A DNA stretch of 64,000 nt from Ceratotherium simum simum (lineage: Eukaryota > Chordata > Mammalia > Perissodactyla > Rhinocerotidae): positions 8,754,666 through 8,818,665 of the forward strand of contig NW_004454210.1 of NCBI RefSeq assembly GCF_000283155.1, read 5' to 3'. Of the stretch, positions 36,029-47,602 are shown one piece after another. How positions within the stretch are numbered: the first letter of the stretch is position 1; every line of letters starts with the position of its first letter. A program made the translations under genes and the position numbers. Below the pieces are notes generated by a model, which saw nothing but the letters and a program-made list of their open reading frames with translations, had not been told where the DNA came from and made no database searches.

Positions 36029-36459
36029 CATTTTGCTGCTTCCTTTTTTTTTTTTTTTCCTTTGGAATTTGAAGTCTATATATCACAATTTTTAAAAAGT
36101 GATTTCAGATGCCTTACAAAAATTATGTAAGGCATAATTTTGCTGATTATACTGATGACACATCAGTAGCAAAAGTTTTTAAAAGAACAAAAGAAAAAGT
36201 TTGGTAGTATAACAAAATCAGAGAATCAGAAGTTGCATGAGTACACGAATGGATTTAATGAAGGCCTGTAAATTTGCTAAAGGTGAGTCAAATGAATTTA
36301 GTGCAAAGGTGTTTAGGAGATTATTCAATAAGGGGAGCATGATCAGTTACAAGATCCATGCAGCTGCCTGGAAGGTAGCAAGAAATCCACTGCTGTAGGA
36401 ACTTATAATCATTTCGGGTCCTGCAACCAGAGAAATTCACATCCAGGAAGTAGTGCCGT

Positions 36460-37310
36460 TCCTTTGTATAAGAGTGAATTCACGCAGTATTTGTCTTTCT
36501 GTGACTGGTTTATTTCACTTAGTGTAGTGTCCTCAAGGTTCATCCATGTTGTTGCGTATTGCAGAATTTCCTTCCTTTTTAAGGCTGAATAGTATCCAGT
36601 TTATGAATATACCATAGTTTCTTTATCCTTTCAACTTTGGGACATTTAGGTTGTTTCCACATCTTGGCTCTTGTGAATAGTGCTGCAGTGAACATGGGGG
36701 TGCTAATATCTCTTCAAAATCCTGATTTCAATTCTTTTGGATAAATACCCAGAAATGGGATTGCTGGATCATGTGGTAGTTCTATATTTAATTTTTTGAG
36801 GAACCTCCATACTGTTTTCCTTAGTGACTGCACCATTTTTGCTTTCCTACCAATAGCGTACAAGGGTTCCGATTTCTCTACATCTGGGTTCCGATTTCTC
36901 TACATCCTCGCCAATACTTTTTTGATAATAGCCAACCTGACAGGTGTGAACTGGTATTGTGGTTTTGATTTGCATTTCCCTGATGATTAGTGGCATTAAG
37001 CATTTTTTCATGTACTTGGCCATTTGTATGTCTTTAGAGAAATGGCTATTCAAGTCCTTAGCCCATTTATTAATCAAGTTATTGGTTTTTTTTTTACTAT
37101 TGAGTTATAGGAATTTCTTATATATTTTAGAGCTTAATCCCTTGTCAGATACATGGTTTGCAAAATATTTTCTCCCATTTCGTGGGTTGCCTTTTCTTTC
37201 TGTTGACTGTTTCCTTTGCTGTGCAGAAGCTTTTTAGTTTAATGTATTCCTACTTGTTAATTTTTGTTTTTGTTGCCTGTGCTTTTGATGTCGTATCTGC
37301 TGCTGCCCCA
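36460..37310 (-). mobile_element. L1 3' ORF2 fragment, antisense
   Basis: Reverse L1: TTTCACTTAGTGTAGTGTCC, GTTCATCCATGTTGTTGCGT, GGATAAATACCCAGAAATGG, GGTTTTGATTTGCATTTCCC, TGCAGAAGCTTTTTAGTTTA. The order is that of an L1 on the - strand covering the end of ORF2. It contains a 22-bp tandem duplication at 36864-36906. ORFs here are antisense or remnant. Confidence 0.85.
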
Positions 37311-38087
37311 CTTTAATGATGCAAGACATTGAAGGCATTCTTTCCCAAGTTGTTAAAGGACTATCATGGTGCCTGGCACATGGTAGATGCTCAAAAACTC
37401 TTGCTTAGATAGTTGTGGAAAACTCTTAGAATTCTGAACCGTTAAGCTACCAAAATTGTCTCTGAGTAGCAGCATTAACAGAAACAGTCAAAAGAATGAA
37501 GGTTACAGAAGCTATTTATTTGTTCAGAAAATGTGTTTTCATTGGTTGAAAAGACAAAAATGGAAAAGGTACAGATACTGGAAAAAGTGACAATATCTAG
37601 GAGGTTGACAGGGCAACAAGGAGAAAACCCATGGATGGTGCCAGAAGAGAAGAAAAAGGATTATTCTGAAGAAAAAAGAATAAATATCAATTATAACCAA
37701 AAAGTATGGCATCCAGACATTCAAGTTTTTGAGAGCCTATTATCGTTAAGAAAAGGCACAGAAGGCAGCCAAGATTGAAAGGGAAAACTAAGATCTACCA
37801 CCCTTATAATTTCCTGAAGTTGTACTATATCATATTACTGTATAATTACTAATAAAAATATAGAATATAAACTAGAAGGGATCTTGGCAATCAAGTTATA
37901 GATGAGAAACCAAGGCCTAGTCAGGTAAAGTGGCTACTGATTGATAAATCTGGTACTAGAACCTCGGTCACCTATGTCTATCCTAATATTCTTGATTATC
38001 ATGAACTTGAGTCACCAAGATTCAGTTATAGTCCCATGTTTTTTTTGTTGAAGCAGAGATAAGTACATTGCACTTTAATAGTTTTTT

Positions 38088-38349
38088 TGTTTTGTTTTGT
38101 TTTGTTTTGTTTGGTGAGGAAGATTAGCCCTGAGCTAACATCTGTTGCCAATCTTCCTCTTTTCGCTGAGGAAGACTGGCCCTGGGCTAACGTCCGGGCC
38201 CATTTTCCTCTACTCTATATGTGGGACGCTGCCACAGCATGGCCTGATAAGTGGTGCGTAGGTCCGCACCAGGGATCCGAACCTGCAAACCTCAGGCTGC
38301 CGAAGCGGAGCGCGCTGAACTTAACCGCTATGCCACCAGGCCAGCCCCC
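38088..38349 (-). mobile_element. ERE-type SINE, antisense
   Basis: (TTTTG)n tail, TGAGGAAGATTAGCCCTGAG, a second GAGGAAGACTGGCCCTGGGC unit, reverse box B GGGATCCGAACC, and CCACCAGGCCAGCCCCC. Flanked by ATAGTTTTT at 38078-38086 and 38350-38358. Confidence 0.92.
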
Positions 38350-38476
38350 ATAGTTTTTATTTTTAAATTAAAAGTGTCAGCAGAGTCAAAACGTCAACTC
38401 TCATTGTCATATAAACAATGGTTACCAAATGTAGGGGATGGTCTGCTTCAGAATTCTTTTAACTAAAAGGCTGCCT

Positions 38477-38691
38477 CGGGACCTGCCCCGTGGCTTAGCG
38501 GTTAAGTGCGAGCGCTCCGCTGCTGGCGGCCCGGGTTCGGATTCCAGGCGCGCACTGACACACTGCTTCTCCGGCCATGCTGAGGCCACGTCCCACGTAT
38601 AGCAACTAGAAGGATGTGCAACTATGACATACAACTATCTACTGGGGCTTTGGGGGGAAAAAATAAATAAATAAAATTATTTAAAAAAAAA
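38477..38691 (+). mobile_element. ERE1-type SINE, sense
   Basis: GGGACCTGCCCCGTGGCTTA (box A region), GGGTTCGGATTCC (box B), AGCAACTAGAAGGATGTGCA, CTACTGGGGCTTTGGGG, then an (AAAT)n and poly(A) tail. Flanked by AAAAGGCTGCCT at 38465-38476 and 38692-38703. It lies 127 bp from the previous ERE in inverted orientation. Confidence 0.94.
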
Positions 38692-39433
38692 AAAAGGCTG
38701 CCTTGTTTGGAAATGAAAGACAGGAGTAGGAAGAGAGAATCAAGACAAGGCTCTTATTTTACTTTTCTATTTATTGTGAAGTTAGCACAGTTGTTTGCAT
38801 ACCACGCCTCTGCAGGAATGCAACACATTGAGATACTCTTCACTTTCACTTGGTTTCTTTGTCAAAAGACCTTTGGAAAATGAGTTTTTTGAAATGGTGA
38901 TTGTAAGGTCTCATTAAAATGTTAAAATTACTATATTGCCAAGCAACTCTAAATCTTTCTTAATCCACAATATAATTTAATAATAGTTACTGGAACCCAA
39001 AGTGCCCATAAAGTTGTCTCAATCTTGCATTGTGAGGGGCAGATCCCTAGGTGGAGACAGGAATTGAATTGGGCTGGGTGTTTAGGGACAAGAGAAGGAA
39101 TTTCCCACAGAATAGCTGTCAGAGATCTGTAGAAGGTAGGAGCCCCCAAAGCAGGGATGGGCTCAGGTGGCAGCTGAGGAGGGGTAATGTGAGGAGTTCC
39201 CCACTGTGGGTCTTGGTAACATGTTAGGATACCTAAAGTAATTACTTCCAAAGTTGAGTTTGCAATAGGATTGGGGGTGGAAGTGGGGTGTTAGAGAATT
39301 TATTGTGGCCCCCATCAGAGACACCATAGTAATTATCCAAATGTTCTGGTGTGGAAATTATAGGAACAAATCATAACATTAAGAGGCAGGCAGTTTCTTG
39401 GAGCACGCTCTCTGTCACTCTGTTTCCTCTATG

Positions 39434-39453
39434 TCTCTCTCTCTCTCTCTCAC
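39434..39453. repeat. (TC)n microsatellite
   Basis: About nine TC units, followed by a C-rich CCACCAACCCCCCCACCC segment. Confidence 0.8.
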
Positions 39454-39644
39454 CACCAACCCCCCCACCCAAACAGCTGCTCCCAATTTCAGAATAAGTA
39501 TAGCTTCTCAAGATGACTTTTTGAAGGAAACAGTGTTCACTTGAGTGTGTAAATTCTAAAAAGTTTGTTAGTGTAATTTCTATCTTAGTCACACTGCATG
39601 AATGCAAATGTTAATTATATTTTGTTTGATTTTATCAAGGAACT

Positions 39645-39692
39645 TATATATATTATATATATATTATTATTATATATTATAAGGAACTTAAC
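39645..39692. repeat. AT-rich microsatellite flanked by AAGGAACTTA direct repeat
   Basis: TATATATTATATATATATTA-type array between two copies of AAGGAACTTA (about 39639 and 39681), suggesting expansion by slippage or a small duplication. Confidence 0.7.
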
Positions 39693-39917
39693 TGTGGCAA
39701 GAATCCCTGTATCAGGTATACTATGCGAAGTTGGTATCTAGTTGCAGAGGTAACATAATATAACTGTGAAGTGATACTTGTGATGTGATGAAATGAAAAT
39801 CAAAGATACTGCTCTTGGGATGTGGCCTTTTGCAGAGAAGCACTAAAAGAACATTTATTGCTTTGGTTTATGCATAGGATTTTTAAAGTTTGAAAGTTAA
39901 CAATCAAGAGTTTGTTT

Positions 39918-40137
39918 TGGGGCCGGCCCGGTGGCTTAGTGGTTAAGTGCGTGCGCTTGGCTGCTGGTGGCCCGGGTTCAGATCCCGGGCGCGCACCGAC
40001 GCACCGCTTCTCCGGCCATGCTGAGGCCGCGTCCCACATACAGCAACTAGAAGGATGTGCAACTATGACATACAACTATCTACTGGGGCTTTGGGGGAAA
40101 AAAAATAAATAAATAAAAATTATAAAAAAAAAAAAAA
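39918..40137 (+). mobile_element. ERE1-type SINE, sense, well preserved
   Basis: GGGGCCGGCCCGGTGGCTTA, GGTTCAGATCCCGGGCGCGC, CCGCTTCTCCGGCCATGCTG, CTACTGGGGCTTTGGGGG and an (AAAT)n/poly(A) tail. Flanked by AAGAGTTTGTTT at 39906-39917 and 40138-40149. It keeps many CpGs and looks young; 66- and 91-codon ORFs over it are SINE translations. Confidence 0.95.
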
Positions 40138-42639
40138 AAGAGTTTGTTTGAAGGTGCTTTTATGGTTTCGTTATTGCTACTGACTTCAAATATGGCCATA
40201 TTTATTTACCAAAGTGTTTTAATTCCTGTTTAAATACAAAAGGACCATTGAAAATGTCTGGGTGGAATTTCACAAACACAAGGAATTCTTCAGACAAGGA
40301 GAGTCCAAGCCTTAATTCAGTCTGGCCTCAGATACTAGGCCTTAGATGTTCCTTTGTCAGAGTAGGTAGCAATGGGGAGTTATTCACTGTAAATAAACTA
40401 GAAACTGAGTGAGTGAGGGGAGTTAGAAAATATCAAGATAAGCATTGCCCCTTCGGAGAGGGTCCAGTTATACCGAAACCAGCATTTCCTGTAATTTTGT
40501 AACATACTTTTATGTTTAACTCCTTGGCTCTATCCATGATCATGAATCTCATTACTTGATATCTTATGGGAACAACATAATCCAACCCTTTGGCATCAGT
40601 GAGTTAATACTCATTCTACCTCATCATAGTTCCTTAGGACTTTGGTGCTATGTGTGGGACTGGGCTTGTAAGAGCAGATGGCCCCAGACTATTAAATTTA
40701 TGGCCTCTTCAGTTGGGGAGCTCAGTAGCCTCTTTGAAATACAACAAAGTCTGAGAATCTTAAATGAATTATAAGGTTATCTTCAGTCTAAGGACATTTT
40801 TAATAATTCATTGGCTAATGGAAAGGATATTCCAAATTATTCATAGTCGAAACACATCTGAAAGGGTATACTTTGGGGGACAGAGTTCAGAGCAATGACC
40901 CAACATATCAAATTCCCTCAAAACAAATTCCAAGGAACTGTCTCTATTAGCCTCTTTTGGAATTTAATTATATGTTGACCTGTGACATCAGTTTGAACAT
41001 CTTTTTGATCTGCAAAATGCTTGGTTTTATTAGGAATTCAAATAGAAGGTTGATCTTAACTTTTTCATACTTTCCTTCATTATGATGAATGAAGCCTGCT
41101 TACCCATGAAATATACTACAAAATGGAAAAGACGTGAAAGAACTGATATAACACGTAGTAGTTTAAATTTTTACTCTGAGAATATTACATTAATTTGAGT
41201 TTTGTCATTATTGGTGCTCATTGTGGCTGACACTTTGAGTGACCAATTAACCTTCTGGATTCCCAAATACCGTTGGTCTGATTTATAAGTACACCTGTAA
41301 CCACAGGACCCAGCTTCGCTAGAGAAGATTTACATGCGAACAAGAAGCTCACATCTCATTAAGTGAGAACATTTCCAGAAAATCTATTTTGTGACTTTGT
41401 TTCTTTAAAGTTTGTCTTTATGTGAAAAGGTGATAGAAGTCTTTATTTATTTGGAAAACTTGGTATAATTCAGCAAAATGGAATCTAATGCAGTGACTGT
41501 CGTTTTCCTGGCTGGCAAGAACACATTGACTTTTAAGGCCCTCTTTCATTTGCTTCTGTTTACATGGTTCATTTCCAGCTAACATAGCATTTCTGAAATG
41601 CCAGCACTTGCTTTTTGTTTCCTGGTGTTTTGTCTAAGCAAACTAAACTTACATGGTTGCTAACAAGGTAATGCCATGTTTTTGTGGAATTCCAGGAGAT
41701 CAGTTCTCTATGTGAGGTTGGAGATAGTAGAATTGGCTTGTTAATAAATCTAAAATTTGATCCCCTCTCTGGACCAATCATTTTCTCATGGAGAAAAACC
41801 ATTCTATGACCAGCAAACATGTACCAGAGGCTGATATACACTGGAATGACTGGATAAAAGTATAGTGCAATGCATCATGATTAATATGATCAGAAAAACA
41901 GCTCAGAGCAAAATTTTTTTTGGTATCTTAAGTCAGCAATGTGATCTGACCTGTATAGCTGGAACTGAAACTATTTCCTGTCTGATTTCATTCTGCTTCT
42001 TAAAGACTAAGGGGCCTTTCGCAATAGAGTAAGGGAGGTCTATGCGAGAGAACAGAATACTTGCAGGAGACAAAGATTTGATCCTTCATAAAACCTGATG
42101 AGATTGTAAAAAATAAGAGGATGTCGTATATAGTCAGCCTTCAGTTAAATATTCATTGAATATTTGAGCAGAACTAGATCCTTCATGAAGGATGAAGAGC
42201 TATTTTTAATTTTCTAGGAACCTTGAGATCACAAGATAGGGGAGAGGAACTCCACTTTTGAGTGGAGTAGGAAAGTCATGAGAGTCTTGGCTGACAGTTG
42301 TGATACACCTTTCTCTCTCTCCCTGCCCTGTGGGACTCCTGGGGAAACCTCAAAGAAGAAAGCCTGTTGACAACTTAAATTGGAAAGTGCGAGCTGATTT
42401 TAATTTGATCTTTTTCTCTACGAAAGCATCACAATTTACAGTGCTCTGTTAAACTTAGTGATTTTTTAAAAAAATATTAAATAAAGATGTCTGGAGAGAG
42501 GGAGTCTTTCTTTTCACTCACCATGAGAATGGTTGTTCCACTGAATATCTCTTAATTGCCTGACTAGTCAGACATGTTTATAGAATGGGAAAGAGAAGCA
42601 TGTATTGAATACCAAATACCTACTTTGGGTTCATTTATT

Positions 42640-44165
42640 CAATAAAAATATATTGAGCATCTATTAAGTGAGAGGCACTGGAGATATAAAGATGAATAAA
42701 ATAGAAATAGTCCCTACCCTCACAATGATGAAAATCTAGAAGGAAGCAGGTAAATAAGCAATTACAATTTGATGTTTAAGTGGTATGACAGAAATAAAGA
42801 TCCTTTGAGAGCACATAGGGGCGTTGAACCAGACTTGGAGGTCAGAGAAGGCTCTTTAGATGGAAGAAGTAATATCAATCAGGGACCTGAAGGAAGAGGG
42901 AGATAGCCAAGGTTGGGGGAGGGTGGCAGGTGGAGTCAGTGGGAAAAGGACTCCCAGCAGAGGGAGCAGCTTAGTTTGTGCAGAGGCTCAGAGCCAATAG
43001 AGAGTAGCACATATTTGAGGAACTGAAATTGAATGTGGCTGAATGGAGAGTAAAAGGAGGGGAGTGCCAAGAGAAGAGGCCAAAGGCACAGGCAGGAGAC
43101 TCATCAGACAGGACTTTTGTAAGAAAAGCCAAGGTGTTGAACTTTATGCTAATGGCCATAGGGAATCAGGGAATGACGAGATCAGATCTGCACTTTTGAA
43201 AGATCACTCTGGCTGGACTGTGGAGAATGGTGTGCAAGACTAGCAGCAGAGAAAGGATGTAGTTTGAGATCACTATAAGTCATCCATGATGCTGTTCTGT
43301 TGGCACTTGAATGTATGAGTCTGAAGCCCCAAGATGAGATCCACCTTGGAGATATGGATTTGGGGATCATCAGCCTGAGGTCCTACAAATGAATGAGATC
43401 TCCCAGGAAGCTGTGACGAAGACAGATAGGAACATTAATATTTAAGAAGTTGAGTGGAAGAAAAAAAACCCATAACAAAGATTGAGAAAGAACTGTCAGA
43501 GGAGAAAAGAAAACCAGAAGAGATCAATGACATGGAAGCCAAGGGAAGACAATGCATTAAGGAGAGGTGATCTACAGTGTCACATTACTGAAGGGCAAAG
43601 TTAAGTTGAGGACTGAGAAATATCCATTGGATTTAGCTATAAGGAAAGTGTTGGTGACCTGGACAACAGCATTGTTGTGCTGTGATAGGAGCAGAAGCCA
43701 TACTCTGGAGGTTTGAGATCCTGAGGGATGAAGAAGTAGAGACCCAGAAAAGTCAAGTAGTTTGGCTATGGAAGGGAGGAGATGGAGAGGGAGAAGAAAC
43801 AGAGAGAAGGGAGGGAAGTGAGTAGAGAGGGAAGAGGAGAGGAGGGGAGGGGAGGGAAGGGAAAGGGAAGGGAAGGACGAAAACTGGACAGGGATGCAAG
43901 GTTGAAGGAAAGTTTTTGTGTGTGTTTATTTTGCAGATTAGAGCTACTTGAGGATGTTTGAAAGCTGAAAGGAAGGAGCCAGTGGAGTAGGGGAGGAAGA
44001 TAATGGATAGAGGGTAGTGTCTAGTAGGATGGAGGAGATTGGATCTATAGCACAAGGGAGGAAGTAGCCTTAGACAAGCTAAATTTAGTGTAACTGGAGG
44101 GAAAAAAAAAACAGTGGGCATGGATTTGAGTAATTTTGGAGGTGGGCAATTGAGGGCAGAAGTTC
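42640..44165 (-). mobile_element. Long L2-type LINE relic, antisense (part 1)
   Basis: Reverse L2 text over about 1.5 kb: CTTGGAGGTCAGAGAAGGCT, TCCCAGCAGAGGGAGCAGCT, GAAAGATCACTCTGGCTGG, GACTGAGAAATATCCATTGG, TTTAGCTATAAGGAAAGTGT. These are complements of L2 reverse-transcriptase coding sequence in the right order, with many indels. Part 2 continues after the ERE at 44166. Confidence 0.65.
43770..43877. repeat. Polypurine GGGA/GGA tract
   Basis: Almost all purine on the + strand, with an unbroken 54-nt purine run at 43824-43877. Six G runs of three or more fall within 43844-43872, fitting a G-quadruplex pattern. Confidence 0.85.
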
Positions 44166-44472
44166 CTTTTTTTTTTTTTTTTTTTTGTGAGGGAGATCAG
44201 CCCAGAGCTAACATCCATGCTAATCCTCCTCTTTTTGCTGAGGAAGACCGGCTCTGAGCTAACATCTATTGCCAATCCTGCTCCTTTTTTTCTTCCCCAA
44301 AGCCCCAGTAGATAGTTGTATGTCACAGTTGCACATCCTTCTAGTTGCTGTATGTGAGACACAGCCTCAGCATGGTCAGAGAAGCGGTGCGTTGGTGCAC
44401 ACCCGGGATCTGAACCCGGGCCACCAGTAGTGGAGCGCGCACACTTAACCGCTAAGCCACCGGGCCGGCCCT
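44166..44472 (-). mobile_element. ERE-type SINE, long form, antisense
   Basis: Same composite layout as the copy at 12966: poly(T), GAGGGAGATCAGCCCAGAGC, GAGGAAGACCGGCTCTGAGC, CCCCAGTAGATAGTTGTATG, reverse box B and CCGGGCCGGCCC. Flanked by AGGGCAGAAGTTC at 44153-44165 and 44473-44485; it split the older L2. Confidence 0.94.
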
Positions 44473-44640
44473 AGGGCAGAAGTTCTTATCTAATGGTTTC
44501 TTATATTTTCCCTCTGAAATAAGCAGAGGTCAATTGCTGAGAGAAAAATGAGAGAAGAAAGAGTGAAAAGTTTGAGAGGCATGAAGGAGGTTTGAAGTGG
44601 CTACTGGAGAGAATTGGAGACACTGCTGGGCAGCACTGAG
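44473..44640 (-). mobile_element. L2-type LINE relic, antisense (part 2)
   Basis: Continues the interrupted L2: GAAGGAGGTTTGAAGTGGCT and GGAGAGAATTGGAGACACTG. It fades out by about 44640. Confidence 0.5.
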
Positions 44641-45423
44641 GGCCCAGACAAGGTTGGAGAAGGTACTAGATATTGGCATTGATCTGCTTAGTCACATAAT
44701 TTGAACATCAGCATTTAGAATCCCCAGTATTGGTGTGGGGAAGCAGTTAAATTTATCCAATATTGTTATATAGTTATATTTGGTTGCAAGTGACTGAAGA
44801 GCCCAAATAACAGTTGCTTAAACATGAAAGAAGTTGATTGCTCTCTTACATAAAAATCCAGGCAGACTAATAAGGCCAGAATAGAGCACCAAGGTGCCAG
44901 GAATCAAGGTTCTTTGTATCTCCCTGCTTTGCTATCCTTAGAATTTGGCTTCCATGTCATGGTCCAGTACAGTTTCACCAGCTCCATCCACTTTGTTTGT
45001 ATTCTAGTCAGCAGGAAGAAGGAAGAACCAGGAGAAGGGCATATGCCATTGCTTAAATCCATTGACCATAGCTTAGTCCCATGGCACATCTAGCTGCAAG
45101 GGAGGCTGACAAATATAATCTTTATTATAGATGACCATGTGTTTAGTTACAGTCTAGATTAAAATTTTGCGCCCAGACCTTGGGAGGTACTAAGAGTCAC
45201 TGCCACAATAAGGTTTATCTGGGTAGGTACAATAGAATGGGGCTAGGAAGTAAATGTTATTCTCAAGTGGGACTTAAGTAAAGACAGAAGCGAGCCAATA
45301 AAGATTAGGAAGGAGCTAAGTGATCTAGTCATTTTTGTTCAGGTATCTATCTGGCTTGTGTACTTCAGGGGAAAGTGAACCCCCAGCTTCAGGGGTGTGT
45401 GTGCCCTGATGGTCCAAGCAAGT

Positions 45424-45614
45424 ATTTCTTAGCAGGGGCACTATTGACATTTGAGGCAGACCAATTCTTCACTGTACAGAACTGTCCTGTGCATTCCAAG
45501 ACATTAGAAGCTCCTAGCTCCCACTCACTAAATGCCAGTGGCACCTCTAGTCATAACAACATTTCTAAATACTCCTAAGGAGGCATTACTTCTCACAGTT
45601 GAGAACCACTGGTC
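45424..45614 (-). mobile_element. MER20-type hAT relic, antisense
   Basis: CAGGGGCACTATTGACATTT, GAACTGTCCTGTGCATTCCA, CACTAAATGCCAGTGGCACC and terminal CAGTTGAGAACCACTGG match MER20 read in reverse. Confidence 0.8.
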
Positions 45615-45617
45615 TAA

Positions 45618-46055
45618 ATTAATCATGGTAGTCCCATCTCCCTTTGCACTGTGATTGGCTCAAGGGTGGACAATTGAGAGCTGAGTGAATTAGCACACAA
45701 CAATCTCCTAGTCACCATGATTGGTTCGTGCTGTTCCAATTAATGGAAGTCAAGATTTTTGTTTGATGGTTATAGACTCACTCTCTCTCAGTCCCTCTGG
45801 ACATAAGGAGGAAGCACATGGGCCCAATTGCTGCTGACATACAGCCTAGAACCACTAGGGGTGCCAGTTCCAGAATGAAGCTGACATTGAGGGTGGCAGA
45901 GTGGAGAGACAGAAAGAAACAGAGTCCTTGGTACCTCTGAACTCCAACCAACCCCAAGGCCCTTGCCACTGCTGAATTTTCAGTTACTTGAGTCAATAAA
46001 TGCCCTTAATGTTTAAACCAGTTAGACTTGAGCTGCCTGTTACTTGCAAATGAAC
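45618..46055 (+). mobile_element. Ancient interspersed repeat ending in AATAAA, family not named
   Basis: GTGATTGGCTCAAGGGTGGA, later GAGTCAATAAATGCCCTTAA and CTTGAGCTGCCTGTTACTTG resemble a frequent old mammalian LTR-like or nonautonomous repeat. I cannot assign the family. Confidence 0.35.
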
Positions 46056-46284
46056 ACATTAATAAAAGAGGAAAGCAAAGGAAGGTTGGGTCAAGAGAGT
46101 GAAAGTATAAGGAAGTATATAAATGAGAGTGAAGGATGTGATAGATGAATGGAGGGGCTTATGTCTTGGGTAGAAGCCAAGGAAAACAGGGAGAAAAGAT
46201 GTGCTGAGTTTGGCTGGATGCAAGATTTTACAAAAATTAGTCTCTGTTTTCTTGGATTGAGGGTTAGGGGCGATCAGAACAGTT

Positions 46285-46442
46285 CTAGTGTTGTGCTAGG
46301 ATAACCCAATGAGGTTTGTATTAACTCCAATGTGTAGAAGAAGAAACTCAAGACTCACCCAAGGACCCAAAGCTAGTAGCTGGCAGAGGTAAGTCCTAGT
46401 GAGTCTGACTCCATTGCCCAAGTTCTTTCCACTACTTCCCAA
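46285..46442 (-). mobile_element. MIR SINE relic, antisense
   Basis: TGTGCTAGGATAACCCAATG, AGAAACTCAAGACTCACCCA and AGTCTGACTCCATTGCCCAA follow reverse MIR order, with divergence. Confidence 0.55.
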
Positions 46443-46926
46443 TTGCTACTTCATGCCATAGGGGTGGACATAACCAGAGTGGGGACAAATACCCCTCATC
46501 AATCCTTTCCACGCCTCAATCCAGGGCAGCAGGCAAGACTGACTGGGTCCATAGGATTGTTTTCCCCTATAGAAGGGATGGCCTACGTATAAGACCTATA
46601 AGATGTGTGGTACAAAGCATAGATGGTCGTGGTCATGGGCTAGCTGGAGAAGCAAGACAGCTTACAAAACCCAACATCACCACAAATGAAAGGAATAAAC
46701 ACAGAGTGCACTGAGGAGGAGAGGTGGTTCAAAGATTCCTGGTGAGATGAAAAGTGTTTAATGTTAATTGCCAAGCATTGAATATCAGATTCTGTGCATC
46801 TGCATTCTTTTTCATTACAAAAACTTTTATTTTTCCAATTTTAATTTGTTTTTTGAATAGTTAATGCTTACACGTGGTATAAATGCAAAAGGTACCAAAG
46901 GTATACAGTGAAAAATATGTCTTTCT

Positions 46927-47135
46927 TGGCCGGACCCATGGCTTAGCGGTTAAGTGAGCGCGCTCCGCTGCTGGCGGCCCAGGTTCGGATCCCCGGCACA
47001 CACCAATGCACTGCTTCTCCGGCCATGCAGAGGCCGCGTCCCACATATAGCAACTAGAAGGACTGCAGCTATGACATACAACTATCTACTGGGGCTTTGG
47101 GGGAAAAAAAATAAATAAATAAAATGAAAAAAAAT
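46927..47135 (+). mobile_element. ERE1-type SINE, sense
   Basis: GGCCGGACCCATGGCTTAGC, AGGTTCGGATCCCCGG, GCTTCTCCGGCCATGCAGAG, CTACTGGGGCTTTGGGGG and an (AAAT)n tail. Flanked by ATATGTCTTTCT at 46915-46926 and 47136-47147. Confidence 0.94.
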
Positions 47136-47348
47136 ATATGTCTTTCTCTCTCCTCTGTCCTCCAGTTATACTCTCTGGAGGCAACCAATGTTGACAGAAT
47201 GAATCCCTGTGCTCCCCTCTCCTCCCGCCTCCTCTCTCCATTATAGGCTTAGGTGCGTCAAGCTGAGCTCTCTTCATTCAGTAACGATACAGACCTTCCT
47301 AATGTAGCAGCCTTGACGTACGCACCAAAAAATCATATATACAAAATC

Positions 47349-47602
47349 GGGGCCTGCCCCGTGGCATAGCAGTTAAGTGCGCGTGCTCTGCTGCTGGTGG
47401 CCCGGGTTCGGATTCCAGGCACACACCGATGCACCGCTAGTTAGGCCATGCTGTAGCCGCGTCCCATATAAAGTGGAGGAAGATGGGCACGGATATTAGC
47501 CCAGGGCTAGTCTTCCTCAGCAAAAAGAGGAGGATTGGCATGGATGTTAGCTCAGGGCTGATCTTCCTCACACACACACATACACAAATATATATATATA
47601 AA
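47349..47602 (+). mobile_element. ERE-type SINE (AGATGGGCACGG body), sense
   Basis: GGGGCCTGCCCCGTGGCATA, GGTTCGGATTCCAGGC, GGAGGAAGATGGGCACGGAT, AAAAAGAGGAGGATTGGCAT and GGGCTGATCTTCCTC, then a (CA)n/(TA)n tail. Same orientation as the ERE 213 bp upstream, but a different body type. The target-site duplication is not clear because of the AT-rich flanks. Confidence 0.9.

Noticed and set aside
37533..37778. 81-codon lysine/glutamate-rich ORF
   Set aside because: The A/G-rich base composition explains the residues. No family resemblance and no flanking gene features.
38477..38560. tRNA-like box A and box B sequences suggesting tRNA genes (also in the other EREs)
   Set aside because: They are the tRNA-derived heads of SINEs, followed by SINE bodies and A-rich tails and bounded by target duplications. 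The cloverleaf is not maintained.
39912..40112. Recurring ORFs with a GLVVKC...GGPGSDPG or HIQQLEGCATMTYN-like pattern, also at 28817-29154, 38422-38634, 39800-40075, 44045-44362 and 46861-47046
   Set aside because: They are translations of ERE SINE sequence in different copies and strands, which explains both the recurrence and the similarity. There is no independent evidence of coding.
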